Source: a bacterium (GTDB taxonomy: Bacteria; Bacillota; Clostridia; Oscillospirales; Ruminococcaceae). From it: a stretch of 64,000 nt of DNA. The DNA lies in NCBI GenBank assembly GCA_004561545.1, contig SFVK01000002.1:62001-126000 (forward strand), written 5' to 3'. Of the stretch, positions 1 through 9,227 are shown in pieces; within the stretch, counting starts at the first letter, position 1, and each line of letters starts with the position of its first letter. The translations under genes were made by a program, and so were the position numbers. A model generated the notes under the pieces. That model saw nothing but the letters and a program-made list of their open reading frames with translations. It was not told the origin of the DNA and made no database searches.

Positions 1-1206
1 CTCAACGCCGGCGGCCAGCAGCTGAGCGTCGTTCATCTGGCGGTGGGTGGAGCTCGCAGGGTGCAGGCAGCAGGTGCGGGCATCCGCCACATGCGTCTCG
101 ATGGCGGCAATCTTCAGGTGCCCCATGAACGCCTTGGCGGCGTCACGGCCGCCTTTGACGCCAAAGCTCACCACGCCGCAGGACCCCTTGGGCAGGTACT
201 TTTTGGCCAGCTCATGGTATTTGTCCCCCGGCAGGCCGCAGTAATTCACATAGGCAATTTTGGGATGATTCGCCAGGAACTCGGCCACCGCCTGGCCGTT
301 CTCACAGTGGCGGGCCATGCGAACGTGCAGACTTTCCAGCCCCAGGTTCAGCATATAAGCGCTGATGGGGCTCTGACCGCAGCCAAAGTCCCGCATCAGC
401 TGCGCGGTGGCCTTGGTGATGAAGGCGCCTTCTTTGCCAAACCGCTCGGCATAGGTGATGCCGTGGTAGCTCTCGTCAGGGGTGCACAGGCCGGGAAATT
501 TGTCTGCGTGGGCCATCCAGTCAAACTTGCCGCTGTCCACAATGGCGCCGCCCACACATCCGCCGTGGCCGTCCATGTACTTGGTGGTGGAGTGGGTCAC
601 AATATCGGCGCCCCACTCAAAAGGACGGCAGTTGACGGGGGTGGCAAAGGTGTTGTCCACAATCAGCGGCACGCCGTGGGCATGGGCCACTGCGGCGAAC
701 TTCTCGATATCCAGCACCGTCAGGGCCGGGTTGGCAATGGTCTCGCCAAAAACCGCCCGGGTGTTGTCCCGGAAGGCGGCGTTCAGCTCCTCCTCGCTGC
801 AATCGGGGGAGACAAAGGTGGCGGTAATCCCCATCTTGGCCATGGTGACCGAAATCAGGTTAAAGGTGCCGCCGTAGATGGAGCTGGACGCCACAATGTG
901 GTCACCGGCGTTGCAGATATTGAACAGCGCCAGGAAATTGGCGGCCTGGCCGGAGCTGGTCAGCATGGCGGCGGTGCCGCCCTCCAGCTCGGCAATCTTT
1001 GCGGCCACCGTGTCGCAGGTGGGGTTTTGCAGACGGGAATAGAAGTAGCCGTTGGCCTCCAGGTCAAACAGCTTGCCCATCTCGTCGGAACTGTCATATT
1101 TAAAGGTGGTGCTCTGCACAATGGGAATCTGGCGGGGCTCGCCGTTACCCGGCGTATATCCGCCCTGCACACACAGGGTATTGATGCTCAGGTTTTTGTC
1201 AGCCAT
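1..1206 (-). CDS. metY: O-acetylhomoserine sulfhydrylase, PLP enzyme (partial, C-terminus off the window)
   Basis: Makes homocysteine (or cysteine) from O-acetyl-homoserine and sulfide in the cytoplasm using pyridoxal phosphate. The minus strand encodes 402 residues from ATG at 1206 with GGGAG about 12 bases upstream, and the frame runs off the left edge. The family is about 425-430 residues, so only the extreme C-terminus is missing. Visible family marks are the N-terminal TLCVQGGY and QSTTFKY, the FYSRLQNPT substrate loop, and the PLP-lysine segment HSTTKYMDGHGG near residue 206. The gene has its own promoter and diverges from clpB. Assignment to the Cys/Met metabolism PLP family is secure; metY over cystathionine gamma-synthase rests on length and the GG-rich middle part. 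Confidence 0.93.
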   Translation of the reverse strand, partial: MADKNLSINTLCVQGGYTPGNGEPRQIPIVQSTTFKYDSSDEMGKLFDLEANGYFYSRLQNPTCDTVAAKIAELEGGTAAMLTSSGQAANFLALFNICNAGDHIVASSSIYGGTFNLISVTMAKMGITATFVSPDCSEEELNAAFRDNTRAVFGETIANPALTVLDIEKFAAVAHAHGVPLIVDNTFATPVNCRPFEWGADIVTHSTTKYMDGHGGCVGGAIVDSGKFDWMAHADKFPGLCTPDESYHGITYAERFGKEGAFITKATAQLMRDFGCGQSPISAYMLNLGLESLHVRMARHCENGQAVAEFLANHPKIAYVNYCGLPGDKYHELAKKYLPKGSCGVVSFGVKGGRDAAKAFMGHLKIAAIETHVADARTCCLHPASSTHRQMNDAQLLAAGVE

Positions 1207-1255
1207 AAAGATACAACTCCCTCTCCGGGAAAGAACCCAGACAATATATACCCTT

Positions 1256-1284
1256 ATTGTAAAGGTTTTGTCATACAAAATCAA
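1256..1284 (-). promoter_or_regulatory. sigA-type promoter of the metY-like gene
   Basis: On the minus strand, TTGATT (1284-1279) and TACAAT (1261-1256) are separated by 17 bases. They would give a leader of about 45 bases before the ATG at 1206. No S-box or T-box pattern was recognised in that short leader. Confidence 0.7.
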
Positions 1285-1370
1285 GGGTGCGGGGCAGGAA
1301 AATGAAGAAAAATGAATCCTGCGCGCCCCGGCGGATTTAGCCGTTCACAAAACTTTTTCAATTGAACCTA

Positions 1371-1398
1371 TTGACTTTGCGGCGTGACGTGGTACAAT
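1371..1398 (+). promoter_or_regulatory. sigA-type promoter of clpB
   Basis: TTGACT (1371-1376) and TACAAT (1393-1398) are separated by 16 bases, and a CIRCE operator starts two bases after the -10 box. The leader to the clpB start is about 200 bases. Apart from the operator I saw nothing recognisable in it. Confidence 0.85.
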
Positions 1399-1399
1399 A

Positions 1400-1426
1400 T
1401 TAGCAGTCAGATGGATAGAGTGCTAA
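1400..1426 (+). promoter_or_regulatory. CIRCE operator (HrcA binding site)
   Basis: TTAGCAGTC, nine bases, then GAGTGCTAA. This matches the CIRCE consensus (TTAGCACTC-N9-GAGTGCTAA) with a single mismatch in the left arm. HrcA binding here would cover the transcription start and repress clpB until heat stress occupies GroEL. The site is seen directly; HrcA itself is not in the window. Confidence 0.95.
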
Positions 1427-1604
1427 TTCAAGGAAGTCTTTCCGCAAAACGCCCTCAATGCTGAATTGGCTGCGAGCCGCCGGGCGGAAGTGGCACTCGC
1501 ACCCCACTGTTTGCTAATTGCGCACAGCGGCCGCCAATCCCGGAGGCCGCGCGCCGCGCCAGGCATACACCATTATCGTTGCCCAATGTAAGGAGGTTTG
1601 CGAT

Positions 1605-4214
1605 ATGAATATGAATCAATTTACCCAGAAAACGCTGGAAGCCATCCAGAGCGCTCAGCGTCTGGCCATTGAATACTCCAACCAGGCTCTGGAGCAGGAG
1701 CATATGCTGGTTGCTCTCACCCAACAGCAGGAGGGGCTCATTCCCCAGCTGCTGACCAGGATGAACGTGGACCCCGGCACCTTTGAGGCCGCTGCGGCGG
1801 AAAAGGTTGCCGCCCTGCCCCATGTGACGGGATCGGGCCGTGACCCGGACAAGGTCTATATTTCCAATGAACTGGATCAGGCCCTCAACGCCGCCGAAAA
1901 GCAGGCGTCCCAGATGAAGGACGAATACATCAGCGTGGAGCATGTCTTCCTCGGTATGCTGCAAAATCCCGGCCGTGTGGCGGGGGCTCTGTTCAAGCAG
2001 TTCGGCATCACCAAGGAAAAATTCATGCAGGTGCTGTCCGCCGTGCGCGGCAACCAGCGCGTGACCACCGATAACCCCGAATCCACCTATGACGCCCTGA
2101 AAAAATACGGCCAGGATCTGGTGGAGGCCGCCCGTGCCAACAAGCTGGACCCGGTGATCGGCCGTGACACCGAGATCCGCAACGTGATCCGCATTCTGAG
2201 CCGCAAGCGCAAGAATAACCCTGTGCTCATCGGTGAGGCAGGCGTTGGCAAGACCGCCATCGCCGAGGGCCTGGCCCAGCGGATTGTGCGCGGCGATGTG
2301 CCGGAGAACCTTAAGGACCGCACCGTGTTTAGCCTGGATATGGGCGCGCTGGTCGCGGGCGCCAAATACCGCGGCGAGTTTGAGGAACGGCTCAAGTCGG
2401 TTCTGAACGAGGTCAAAAAGTCCGAAGGCAGGATTATCCTCTTTATCGATGAGCTGCACACCATCGTCGGCGCCGGCAAAACCGAGGGCGCCATGGATGC
2501 GGGCAATATTCTCAAGCCCATGCTGGCCCGTGGCGAGTTGCACTGCATCGGCGCCACCACGCTGGACGAATACCGGGAATATATCGAGAAAGACCCCGCT
2601 CTGGAACGGCGGTTCCAGCCGGTGCAGGTCCAGGAACCCACGGTGGAGGATACCATCTCCATCCTGCGCGGCCTGAAGGAGCGCTATGAGGTTTACCATG
2701 GCGTCAAGATTCAGGACGGCGCCCTCATCGCGGCGGCCACCCTGTCCGACCGCTATATCACCGACCGCTTCCTGCCCGACAAGGCCATCGACCTGGTGGA
2801 CGAAGCCTGTGCCATGGTCAAGACCGAGCTGGACTCCATGCCCGCAGAACTGGATGACCTGAACCATAAGATCACCCAGCTCCAGATTGAGGAGGCCTCC
2901 CTGAAAAAAGAGACCGACGAGATGTCCCGCCAGCGTCTGGCGGCGCTGGAAAAAGAGCTGGCCGAATTGCGCGACGGCTTCAATTCCAAGAAGGCCCAGT
3001 GGGAGAACGAGAAGAACGCCATCAACAAGGTGCAGAGCCTGCGTGCCGAGGTGGAATCCACCAAGGCGGAGATCGAGAAAGCCACCCGCACCGGCGACTA
3101 CGCCAAAGCCGGCGAGCTGCAATACGGCAAGCTGCCCGATCTGCAGCGCCAGCTGGAAGCGGAGGAGAAAATCGCCGCCGAGAAAAAGGAGCAGAGCCTG
3201 CTCCGTGACCGTGTGACGGCCGAGGAGATCAGCCGCATCGTGGCCCGCTGGACCGGCATCCCGGTGGAAAAGCTGGTGGAAGGGGAGCGCGAGAAGCTGC
3301 TCCGCCTGCCCGATGTGCTCCATCAGCGGGTGATCGGTCAGGACGAGGCGGTGCAAAAGGTCAGCGACGCCATTCTGCGCTCCCGTGCCGGCATCGCCAA
3401 TCCCAACCGCCCCATCGGCAGCTTCCTCTTCCTGGGTCCCACCGGCGTGGGCAAGACCGAGCTGGCCAAAGCGCTGGCCCAGGCGCTCTTTGACGATGAA
3501 AAGAATATGGTCCGCATCGATATGACGGAGTATATGGAAAAATTCAGCGTCAGCCGTCTCATCGGCGCCCCTCCGGGATATGTGGGCTATGAGGAAGGCG
3601 GCCAGCTCACCGAGGCGGTCCGCCGCCGTCCCTACAGCGTGGTGCTGTTTGACGAGGTAGAAAAGGCCCACCCCGATGTGTTCAACATTCTGCTTCAGGT
3701 GCTGGACGATGGACGCATCACCGACAGCCAGGGCCGCACGGTGGATTTCAAAAATACCATCATCATTCTGACCTCCAACCTTGGCTCGGATATCATCCTC
3801 GAAGATCTGGAGCACAACCGCGCCCAGGGCAGAAACGAGCTCTCCGCCGATGCCCGCAGCAAAATCGACCAGCTGCTCAAGCGCCAGTTCCGTCCCGAGT
3901 TCCTCAACCGTCTGGATGATATTGTCTACTACAAGAGCCTGACCAAACAGGAAATCGGTGGCATTGTGGAGCTGATGCTGGATGATCTGCGCAAGCGCCT
4001 GGCCGACAAGCAGCTGAACCTTGTGGTCACCGATGCCGCGCGGGAGGTCATCATCAACGACGGCTATGATCCCATCTACGGCGCCCGTCCCCTCAAACGG
4101 TATATCCAGGCCAACGTGGAGACCATGATTGCCAGGGAGATCATTGCCGGCTCCCACGTCCCCGGGGATACCCTCACGGTGGACGCGCAGGATGGCCGCC
4201 TGATTCTGCGGTAA
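1605..4214 (+). CDS. clpB: ClpB protein disaggregase (Hsp100)
   Basis: A hexameric AAA+ ATPase that pulls polypeptides out of aggregates with DnaK help. The start is ATG 1605, eight bases after AGGAGG (1591-1596), giving 869 residues, normal for ClpB. Order of domains: Clp N-domain (about 1-145), first AAA module with GEAGVGKT (about 205-212), coiled-coil middle domain (about 400-530) and second AAA module with GPTGVGKT (about 610-617), then the D2-small domain. The long middle domain and the lack of a ClpP-docking tripeptide separate it from the Clp ATPase at 55914. A CIRCE operator controls it and a strong terminator follows. The reverse strand stays open across nearly the whole gene, which is a GC-codon effect. 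Confidence 0.98.
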   Translation: MNMNQFTQKTLEAIQSAQRLAIEYSNQALEQEHMLVALTQQQEGLIPQLLTRMNVDPGTFEAAAAEKVAALPHVTGSGRDPDKVYISNELDQALNAAEKQASQMKDEYISVEHVFLGMLQNPGRVAGALFKQFGITKEKFMQVLSAVRGNQRVTTDNPESTYDALKKYGQDLVEAARANKLDPVIGRDTEIRNVIRILSRKRKNNPVLIGEAGVGKTAIAEGLAQRIVRGDVPENLKDRTVFSLDMGALVAGAKYRGEFEERLKSVLNEVKKSEGRIILFIDELHTIVGAGKTEGAMDAGNILKPMLARGELHCIGATTLDEYREYIEKDPALERRFQPVQVQEPTVEDTISILRGLKERYEVYHGVKIQDGALIAAATLSDRYITDRFLPDKAIDLVDEACAMVKTELDSMPAELDDLNHKITQLQIEEASLKKETDEMSRQRLAALEKELAELRDGFNSKKAQWENEKNAINKVQSLRAEVESTKAEIEKATRTGDYAKAGELQYGKLPDLQRQLEAEEKIAAEKKEQSLLRDRVTAEEISRIVARWTGIPVEKLVEGEREKLLRLPDVLHQRVIGQDEAVQKVSDAILRSRAGIANPNRPIGSFLFLGPTGVGKTELAKALAQALFDDEKNMVRIDMTEYMEKFSVSRLIGAPPGYVGYEEGGQLTEAVRRRPYSVVLFDEVEKAHPDVFNILLQVLDDGRITDSQGRTVDFKNTIIILTSNLGSDIILEDLEHNRAQGRNELSADARSKIDQLLKRQFRPEFLNRLDDIVYYKSLTKQEIGGIVELMLDDLRKRLADKQLNLVVTDAAREVIINDGYDPIYGARPLKRYIQANVETMIAREIIAGSHVPGDTLTVDAQDGRLILR

Positions 4215-4226
4215 TTGTCCCAAAAC

Positions 4227-4276
4227 AAAGCCCCCGCCGGGCAAAGGTGCAATTCCTTTGCCCGGCGGGGGCTTTT
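4227..4276. terminator. Strong bidirectional terminator between convergent genes
   Basis: A 21-bp perfect stem (4227-4247 with 4255-4275), seven-base loop, T-rich on one side and A-rich on the other. It can stop clpB on the plus strand and the ABC permease gene on the minus strand. Confidence 0.93.
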
Positions 4277-4302
4277 GCGGTTGCAGGAACGCCGCGCCGG
4301 TG

Positions 4303-5877
4303 TCATCGAATCGGCTGACGGCAGATGCTGCGCCACAGTGCCAGGGATGCACCGGCCAGCAGGACACACAGCAGGGGATAGGCGGCTCCGGGCAGCAGTG
4401 CCACCAGGGCGGCGCCCGCGCCCGCCGCGCCGAACCCGGCCACCATGGTAACCAGCGTGGCGGCGCTCTGCTTTACGGCCTGGACCTCGGCGGTCCAGTC
4501 AAAGCTGGGAAGGGCCAGGTTGATGCGCAGCCCGGCCAGTGCGCTGAATACAATGTACAGCGCGGGAACCGCAGCCAGGCACGCAAGCCCGGCCGGATCA
4601 GGATGCAGGGCCAGAGCGCTGCATCCCACCGCGATCAACCAACAGGGGGCGGCAATGGCCAGATTGAAGAGCAGCTTTGCGCTCCACAGCTGGCGCGGAG
4701 CAACCGGCAGCGACTGCATCAGCCACCAGTGCTTTCCCTCCAGCGACACCGAGCACGCCGTGGTGGGGGTGATGACCGCCATCAGACCCAGAATCAGCGG
4801 GAACCACCGGGGCAATGCCCCCGGAATGCCGAGCATCTGTTCCAGCCGGGAGGAACCGATTCCCACAAGCGCCGCGCCGCACCCCGCCATCAGCAGGTAA
4901 CCGATAAGCGTATTGGTCATATAGGAGCTGCACGCGGCATAGCGCCGTGCTTCCCGGATCATCAGTGCCCGCAGCGGGGATGCCGCTTTTTGCTCCCGCA
5001 GAACAAAGCGTCCCCGGCCCGCACCGGAATTCAGCGCGGTACACAGGGACCCCAGATGCCGTCCGGCGATCCCCGCCACCAGGGCGGCGGGCAGAACCGA
5101 GACCCCAGCCAGCAGGGCCAGCGCCGCCCGGTCACCGCCTGCCGCCCGGCCAAACCAACGGGCGGGGGGATACAACCGCCCGATCTGCCGGTCGACCATG
5201 GCGGCCAGATTCCGCCAGAATTCCGGCCCGGAAAGGTCTATCTGTTCGCTCTGCCAGCCCAGCACGGCGCAGCCCGCCAACAGGGCCAGCACCAGCAGAA
5301 TGGTCAGCGCAGCAGCCGCCAGACTGCTGCGGCGGGTCCTGGCGCTGATCGCCGTCACCGCCGCGCCCAGCAGAACCGCCAGCGTCAGCGGAAGCCCGGG
5401 CAACAGCAGGACGCCGACTGTCATGGCCAGCACATTGGCCGCTGTGGGCCGCGTGGCAGCGCAGGCCACGGCCAGACCTGGCACCAGCACCAGCAGCGAG
5501 GTGCCCAGCCCTTCCAGATAAAGCACCAGAAACCGGCTGACCGCAATGGCGCCGCGCCGGACTGGCAGACAGGCCAGCTGCTCATAGCCGGCGGCATCAA
5601 ACAGTACCGGCCCGGCTTTGAAAAGATCCACAAACAGAACCACCAGAGCGGACACCAGAAACAGGTCTTCCGGGATCAGCCCGGCCATTCCCAGCGCGGC
5701 CAGCCCGGCGGCCAGCGCCGCAGCGTACCCAGCGACCATGGCGCCCACCAGAACCCGGGCGGCGGCCAGCAGCAGCCAGCGGCGGCGCACCGCCCGGTCG
5801 CGGGTATGACGGAAGGTGTTCAGGCCGCCTGCGTTACACAGAGCGAGTTTTAACAGAAGCCGAATCTGCCCCGTCAC
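4303..5877 (-). CDS. ABC-2-type exporter permease, large polytopic membrane protein
   Basis: 524 residues with about a dozen hydrophobic segments split into two halves around a basic cytosolic stretch (GAGRGRFVLREQKA, about residue 290). The pattern fits the large fused ABC-2 permeases of Firmicutes that pair with a separate ATPase. The start at 5877 lies inside the end of the upstream ATPase gene (44-base overlap), so translation is coupled. It is the last gene of the minus-strand run sdpR-sdpI-ATPase-permease. The substrate is not visible; the SdpI/SdpR neighbours suggest peptide or antimicrobial export or immunity, but that is context only. I did not recognise a named subfamily. Confidence 0.85.
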   Translation of the reverse strand: MTGQIRLLLKLALCNAGGLNTFRHTRDRAVRRRWLLLAAARVLVGAMVAGYAAALAAGLAALGMAGLIPEDLFLVSALVVLFVDLFKAGPVLFDAAGYEQLACLPVRRGAIAVSRFLVLYLEGLGTSLLVLVPGLAVACAATRPTAANVLAMTVGVLLLPGLPLTLAVLLGAAVTAISARTRRSSLAAAALTILLVLALLAGCAVLGWQSEQIDLSGPEFWRNLAAMVDRQIGRLYPPARWFGRAAGGDRAALALLAGVSVLPAALVAGIAGRHLGSLCTALNSGAGRGRFVLREQKAASPLRALMIREARRYAACSSYMTNTLIGYLLMAGCGAALVGIGSSRLEQMLGIPGALPRWFPLILGLMAVITPTTACSVSLEGKHWWLMQSLPVAPRQLWSAKLLFNLAIAAPCWLIAVGCSALALHPDPAGLACLAAVPALYIVFSALAGLRINLALPSFDWTAEVQAVKQSAATLVTMVAGFGAAGAGAALVALLPGAAYPLLCVLLAGASLALWRSICRQPIR

Positions 5878-6583
5878 CGCGTACCACCTCCATAAACACT
5901 TCTTCCAGCGGCTTTCCGCCGGTCAGGGCGGCGGTTTCGCCGGCGGTCACCAGCCGCCCCTGCTTGATGATGACCACCTTGTTGCACAGCCGTTCGGCCA
6001 CGTCCAGCACATGGGTGGAAAAAAACACCGCCGCGCCTGCGGCACACAGCTCATGCATGAGCCCTTTCAGGGTGACCACGGCCTCCGGGTCAAGCCCCAC
6101 AAAAGGTTCGTCCAGAACCAGCAGCCGGGGCTCATGGACCAGTGCCGCCGTCACAGCCAGCTTTTGCCGCATCCCGTGGGAATAGGAGGAGATCATGTCC
6201 CCCAGAACCCCGGTGATGCCAAAGGCGCCCGCGTACCGCTCCACCCGGGCGCTGCGGTCCCGGGCACTTACCCCAAAAAGATCCGCCACAAAGTTCAGGT
6301 ACTGGATGCCGGTCAGGTATGGGTACAGATCGGGGTTGTCAGGGATATAAGCCAGTTTTTGCTTGCAGGCCAGCGGGTCCTGCCGCATCGGGATGCCATC
6401 GATGAAAATTTCTCCCTCATCAAACTCCAGAATTCCCACCGCCGCCTTGATGGTGGTGGTTTTGCCCGCTCCGTTGTGGCCGATAAAGCCGGTAATGTCC
6501 CCGGGGCAGACGTGAAGGCTCAGATCCCGCACGGCGGTTTTGCCGCCCGGGTAGGTCTTGGTCAGGTGCTCAATGCGCAGCAT
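5834..6583 (-). CDS. ABC transporter ATP-binding protein (ABC-2 exporter type)
   Basis: A 249-residue nucleotide-binding subunit that powers the membrane partner encoded next. Visible are Walker A GHNGAGKTTTIK (about 35-46), the signature region YSHGMRQKL (about 134), Walker B LLVLDEPF (about 155) and the switch histidine in FFSTHVLD (about 187). The CcmA/NatA-like N-terminus (IEHLTKTYPGGK) is typical of ABC-2 exporters. The start lies 11 bases after the sdpI-like gene, so the two sit on one transcript. Confidence 0.95.
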   Translation of the reverse strand: MLRIEHLTKTYPGGKTAVRDLSLHVCPGDITGFIGHNGAGKTTTIKAAVGILEFDEGEIFIDGIPMRQDPLACKQKLAYIPDNPDLYPYLTGIQYLNFVADLFGVSARDRSARVERYAGAFGITGVLGDMISSYSHGMRQKLAVTAALVHEPRLLVLDEPFVGLDPEAVVTLKGLMHELCAAGAAVFFSTHVLDVAERLCNKVVIIKQGRLVTAGETAALTGGKPLEEVFMEVVRGDGADSASVKTRSV

Positions 6584-6594
6584 AACGCTCTCCT

Positions 6595-7260
6595 TTACTT
6601 CATGATCCCCTTAAAAACAAGGAAGGAATAGAGATAGATCCAGCCGGTTCCGCCAAAAATGCCGCCAAGGATAAGAACCATGGTTCCCCCGGTGCCCAGC
6701 AGCCCGGAAAACAGGCAGCTCACCAGCATCAGAAGGCCCATCACCACAAAGACAATGCCGCCCATGCGGTTGGTGCGGTTCCAGTTGTGCTCATCCGCCA
6801 GCGCCCAGGGCGTCTTGCAGCCCATGTAATAATTCTGCTTGATGCGTGGCATATAGTTGCCCAGCAGAAGAAACAGAAGCCCCACGCTGCCCACAATGAT
6901 GTTGCCCACGAGACTGTCCCCGTCTGGCAGCAGCCCGAACACCGAAAGCTCGGTCAGCCAGCTGACAGCAGCCATAAATACCGTGATGCCGATGATAAAG
7001 CCCCGGTAAATGCCGGAGAACTTCTCATAGTTTTGCCGCTTGGGGTCGGCGGCAGGCAGGACCCGCATCAGAATCAACATCAGCAGCGGCAGCGCCGCCA
7101 GAATCAGCGAAACATACCGCGGCCCCCAGCCGTTCACTGTGCCGTCCATCCCCCAGTGGATGGGAATAACCTGGGGCAGGGAAGGGTAGAACCACAGATG
7201 GGCCGCAAAGTTGACCACGCATCCCCCGCCCAGAACCCAGTAAAGACTATTATTCTTCAT
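6595..7260 (-). CDS. SdpI/YhfL-type membrane immunity protein (DUF1648 + SdpI domains)
   Basis: 221 residues with six predicted membrane segments. The N-terminal DUF1648 part carries IPIHWGMDGTVNGW; the C-terminal SdpI part carries the diagnostic GCKTPWALADEHNWNRTNR near residue 150. In Bacillus subtilis SdpI both protects against the SdpC toxin and sequesters the repressor SdpR. Here the start codon overlaps the end of an sdpR-like gene by 11 bases, which preserves the classical pair. No sdpABC toxin genes are in the window, so the inducing peptide is unknown. Genome-wide, many SdpI homologues are orphans, so true toxin immunity is inference. Confidence 0.92.
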   Translation of the reverse strand: MKNNSLYWVLGGGCVVNFAAHLWFYPSLPQVIPIHWGMDGTVNGWGPRYVSLILAALPLLMLILMRVLPAADPKRQNYEKFSGIYRGFIIGITVFMAAVSWLTELSVFGLLPDGDSLVGNIIVGSVGLLFLLLGNYMPRIKQNYYMGCKTPWALADEHNWNRTNRMGGIVFVVMGLLMLVSCLFSGLLGTGGTMVLILGGIFGGTGWIYLYSFLVFKGIMK

Positions 7261-7534
7261 CGTCCCGTTCCTCCTTCACGAAGCCGAAATCATAGAACCA
7301 CTTCAGAACTTCCTGAAACACCGTCAGGTTCAGGCAGTAGACAATATTCTGACCCTGCCGTTCATCGGTGACCAGACCCGCGCTCTTCAGCACACTCAGA
7401 TGGTGGCTGACCGACGGCTTTGCCATCTCAAAATGGGCCGCAATCTCCCCGGCGGTCAGCTCGCCCTCGCTGAGCAGCTCCAAAATTTTGCGCCGGGTCG
7501 GGTCGCTCAGCGCCTTGAATGCATCCCCCATCAT
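7250..7534 (-). CDS. ArsR-family winged-helix repressor, SdpR type
   Basis: 94 residues, one winged helix-turn-helix domain. DPTRRKILELL and the recognition helix AKPSVSHHLSVLKSAGLV are standard ArsR features; the C-terminal WFYDFGF is typical of the SdpR branch. No metal-binding cysteines are present, so sensing is probably by capture at the membrane by SdpI. The start ATG 7534 (or the adjacent ATG 7531) follows AAGGAGGGG. It leads a four-gene minus-strand operon, and a 6-6-6 palindrome just upstream is a likely self-operator. Confidence 0.93.
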   Translation of the reverse strand: MMGDAFKALSDPTRRKILELLSEGELTAGEIAAHFEMAKPSVSHHLSVLKSAGLVTDERQGQNIVYCLNLTVFQEVLKWFYDFGFVKEERDDEE

Positions 7535-7565
7535 GGGGACCCCTCCTTGTCCTGAAAATAAGACG

Positions 7566-7583
7566 TTTAGAAAAATATCTAAA
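7566..7583. promoter_or_regulatory. Candidate operator for the SdpR-like repressor
   Basis: TTTAGA, six AT-only bases, TCTAAA: a perfect 6-bp inverted repeat 32 bases upstream of the sdpR-like start in the AT-rich promoter area. ArsR repressors bind such sites. Binding is inferred. Confidence 0.5.
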
Positions 7584-7600
7584 TATCTGCTCCAACTATA

Positions 7601-7640
7601 CCACCCGGCCCTTTCCTTGTCAACAGGAAGGGCCGGGTGG
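7601..7640 (-). terminator. Hairpin after the lipoprotein isomerase gene
   Basis: CCACCCGGCCCTTTCCT pairs with AGGAAGGGCCGGGTGG with one bulged base. It lies 27 bases past the stop codon at 7667. There is no long T-run on the minus side, so it may be a weak terminator or an mRNA 3'-end stabiliser. Confidence 0.6.
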
Positions 7641-7666
7641 CGGAAAATTATTTTGAGCGACGGCCT

Positions 7667-8845
7667 TTATGCGTTGGACTGTTCAATCAGACCCTGCATG
7701 ACCAGATCATGCAGCACATTCATTTTCAGATAGTTTTCGCCGTAAACCTCCACATAGCTGGAGGAATCGGTGGTGCCGAAATACCGCTCAAACTCGGCGT
7801 TCAGGGTGTCGGTGTCGCACACGGTGCCCTTCTGCTCGGCAACGGCCTGCATAATCAGGATCTGCTTGATCATGGACTGCTTCTGGCTCTCGGCGGCTTC
7901 CAGGTATTCCTCCACCCCGGCGTAGCCGGTCATGGACAGGAAGTCTTCCAGCGAGACCCCGTACTGCTGGCTGTACAGATAGGGCTGATAGAGATAATAG
8001 TCCGTAAAGAAGGCCTCTGCCTCCTCGGGCAGGCCCTCCTTCACCTCCACCGCGTCATAGAGCTGGCCGTACAGCTCGTTGGCCTGCTGGTCAAACAGGA
8101 TGGTGTCGCTCACATAGGCGTTGAGGGCATCCACGCTGTCCAGCCCCATGGACTGGTTCAGGTTGTCCTTGACCCAGTCGTCGCTCAGCTCGGGGGTCAC
8201 ATCCTCGCTGATGTAGTTCAGCGTGGTGGCAAAAACGGCATCCTTGCCCGCCAGATCGGTGGACTGATAGTTTTCGGGGAAGGTCACATTCACATCAAAG
8301 GTTTCCCCGGGCATATGGCCCTCAATTTGCGCCTCAAAATCATCAATAAAGGTGTTGCTGCCCAGCGTCAGGTTGTACCCCGTGGCGCTGCCCCCGTCAA
8401 AGGCCACGCCGTCGATGGTGCCCACATAGTCAATGTTGACGGTATCGCCGTTTTGGGCGGCACGGTCGGTCACCTCGTTGGTGGTGACATAGTTGGAAAG
8501 CACGTTGTCGGTGATATACTCGCTCACATCCTCCTCGGTCACTGTGTTGGCTTCCTCCGAGAGGGTCAGCGTGTCCAAATCGGGGATGGTCACATAATCT
8601 GCGGCCTTCACACCCTTGAGATAGCCATTCTCGTCAAAACCATCGCTGAGCTGGAAATCCGCCAGATAGGCGTAGGCGTCCTGTGCCTGTTCCTCCGTGG
8701 AGACCCCGGAAGAGGCAGCCCCGGAGGAAGCCACGCTGCTCTGTGCGTCGGAGCTGTCTGCGGTGGAACCGCAGCCGGAAAGCCCCAGAACCAGGCTCAG
8801 GGCCAGAACGCCCGCGCCGGTGCGGGCCAGATGATTCTTTTTCAT
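7667..8845 (-). CDS. Trigger-factor-like FKBP peptidyl-prolyl isomerase lipoprotein
   Basis: 392 residues. A type II signal peptide ends in the lipobox LSGC (about residues 23-26) followed by a Ser/Ala linker, so the protein is anchored on the outer face of the membrane. Residues about 140-225 form an FKBP domain (NIDYVGTIDG, PGETFDVNVTFPENY), and the C-terminal half is helical as in trigger factor. It resembles trigger factor without the ribosome-binding N-terminus, moved outside the cell. Its likely role is folding of secreted proteins, parallel to PrsA. It is a single gene with TATAAT at 8890-8885 on the minus strand and a hairpin behind it. Confidence 0.9.
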   Translation of the reverse strand: MKKNHLARTGAGVLALSLVLGLSGCGSTADSSDAQSSVASSGAASSGVSTEEQAQDAYAYLADFQLSDGFDENGYLKGVKAADYVTIPDLDTLTLSEEANTVTEEDVSEYITDNVLSNYVTTNEVTDRAAQNGDTVNIDYVGTIDGVAFDGGSATGYNLTLGSNTFIDDFEAQIEGHMPGETFDVNVTFPENYQSTDLAGKDAVFATTLNYISEDVTPELSDDWVKDNLNQSMGLDSVDALNAYVSDTILFDQQANELYGQLYDAVEVKEGLPEEAEAFFTDYYLYQPYLYSQQYGVSLEDFLSMTGYAGVEEYLEAAESQKQSMIKQILIMQAVAEQKGTVCDTDTLNAEFERYFGTTDSSSYVEVYGENYLKMNVLHDLVMQGLIEQSNA

Positions 8846-8921
8846 GAAAATTCTCCTGTCCTTTTAGTGATACAGTGTTTACTTATTATACAACTTTTTT
8901 TCAAAATGTACAGGGCTCCCG

Positions 8922-8949
8922 TTCCAAATTCCGCAAAATCTGTTATACT
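8922..8949 (+). promoter_or_regulatory. Promoter of the DUF896 / GT-C-like gene pair
   Basis: TTCCAA (8922-8927), 16 bases, TATACT (8944-8949). It diverges from the minus-strand TATAAT of the lipoprotein gene. The -35 box is weak. Confidence 0.55.
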
Positions 8950-9012
8950 GTAAACCGTATTCCACACAAAAAAACGGAATCCAATGCAAAAAACAGGAGG
9001 AACAAAAGTCCT

Positions 9013-9216
9013 ATGGAACGCGCCAAGATTGCACGAATCAATGAACTGGCCCACAAAGCAAAAACCAGCGGCCTGACGCAGGCCGAGTTGGCCGAGCGGG
9101 ACGCTTTGCGCAAAGAATATCTGGCCAATGTCAAAGCATCGCTCATCGATCAGATGGAACACACCACCGTGGTGGAGCCCGACGGCACCCGTCACAAACT
9201 GCTCAACCGGAGCTGA
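9013..9216 (+). CDS. DUF896 (YnzC/YozC-like) small protein
   Basis: 67 residues. ATG 9013 follows AGGAGG (8995-9000). The sequence ARINELAHKAKTSGLTQAELAER and the LRKEYLANVK helix are the DUF896 signature: a short helical hairpin in Firmicutes, sometimes in the SOS regulon and otherwise of unknown function. It ends 11 bases before the next gene, so it is co-transcribed with the GT-C-like membrane protein. Functional link between the two is not established. Confidence 0.93.
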   Translation: MERAKIARINELAHKAKTSGLTQAELAERDALRKEYLANVKASLIDQMEHTTVVEPDGTRHKLLNRS

Positions 9217-9227
9217 AAGGCAGATTC

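Noticed and set aside
1455..4367. A 970-codon open frame antisense to clpB
   Set aside because: Shadow of clpB in GC-rich sequence; no ribosome site, no recognisable domain.
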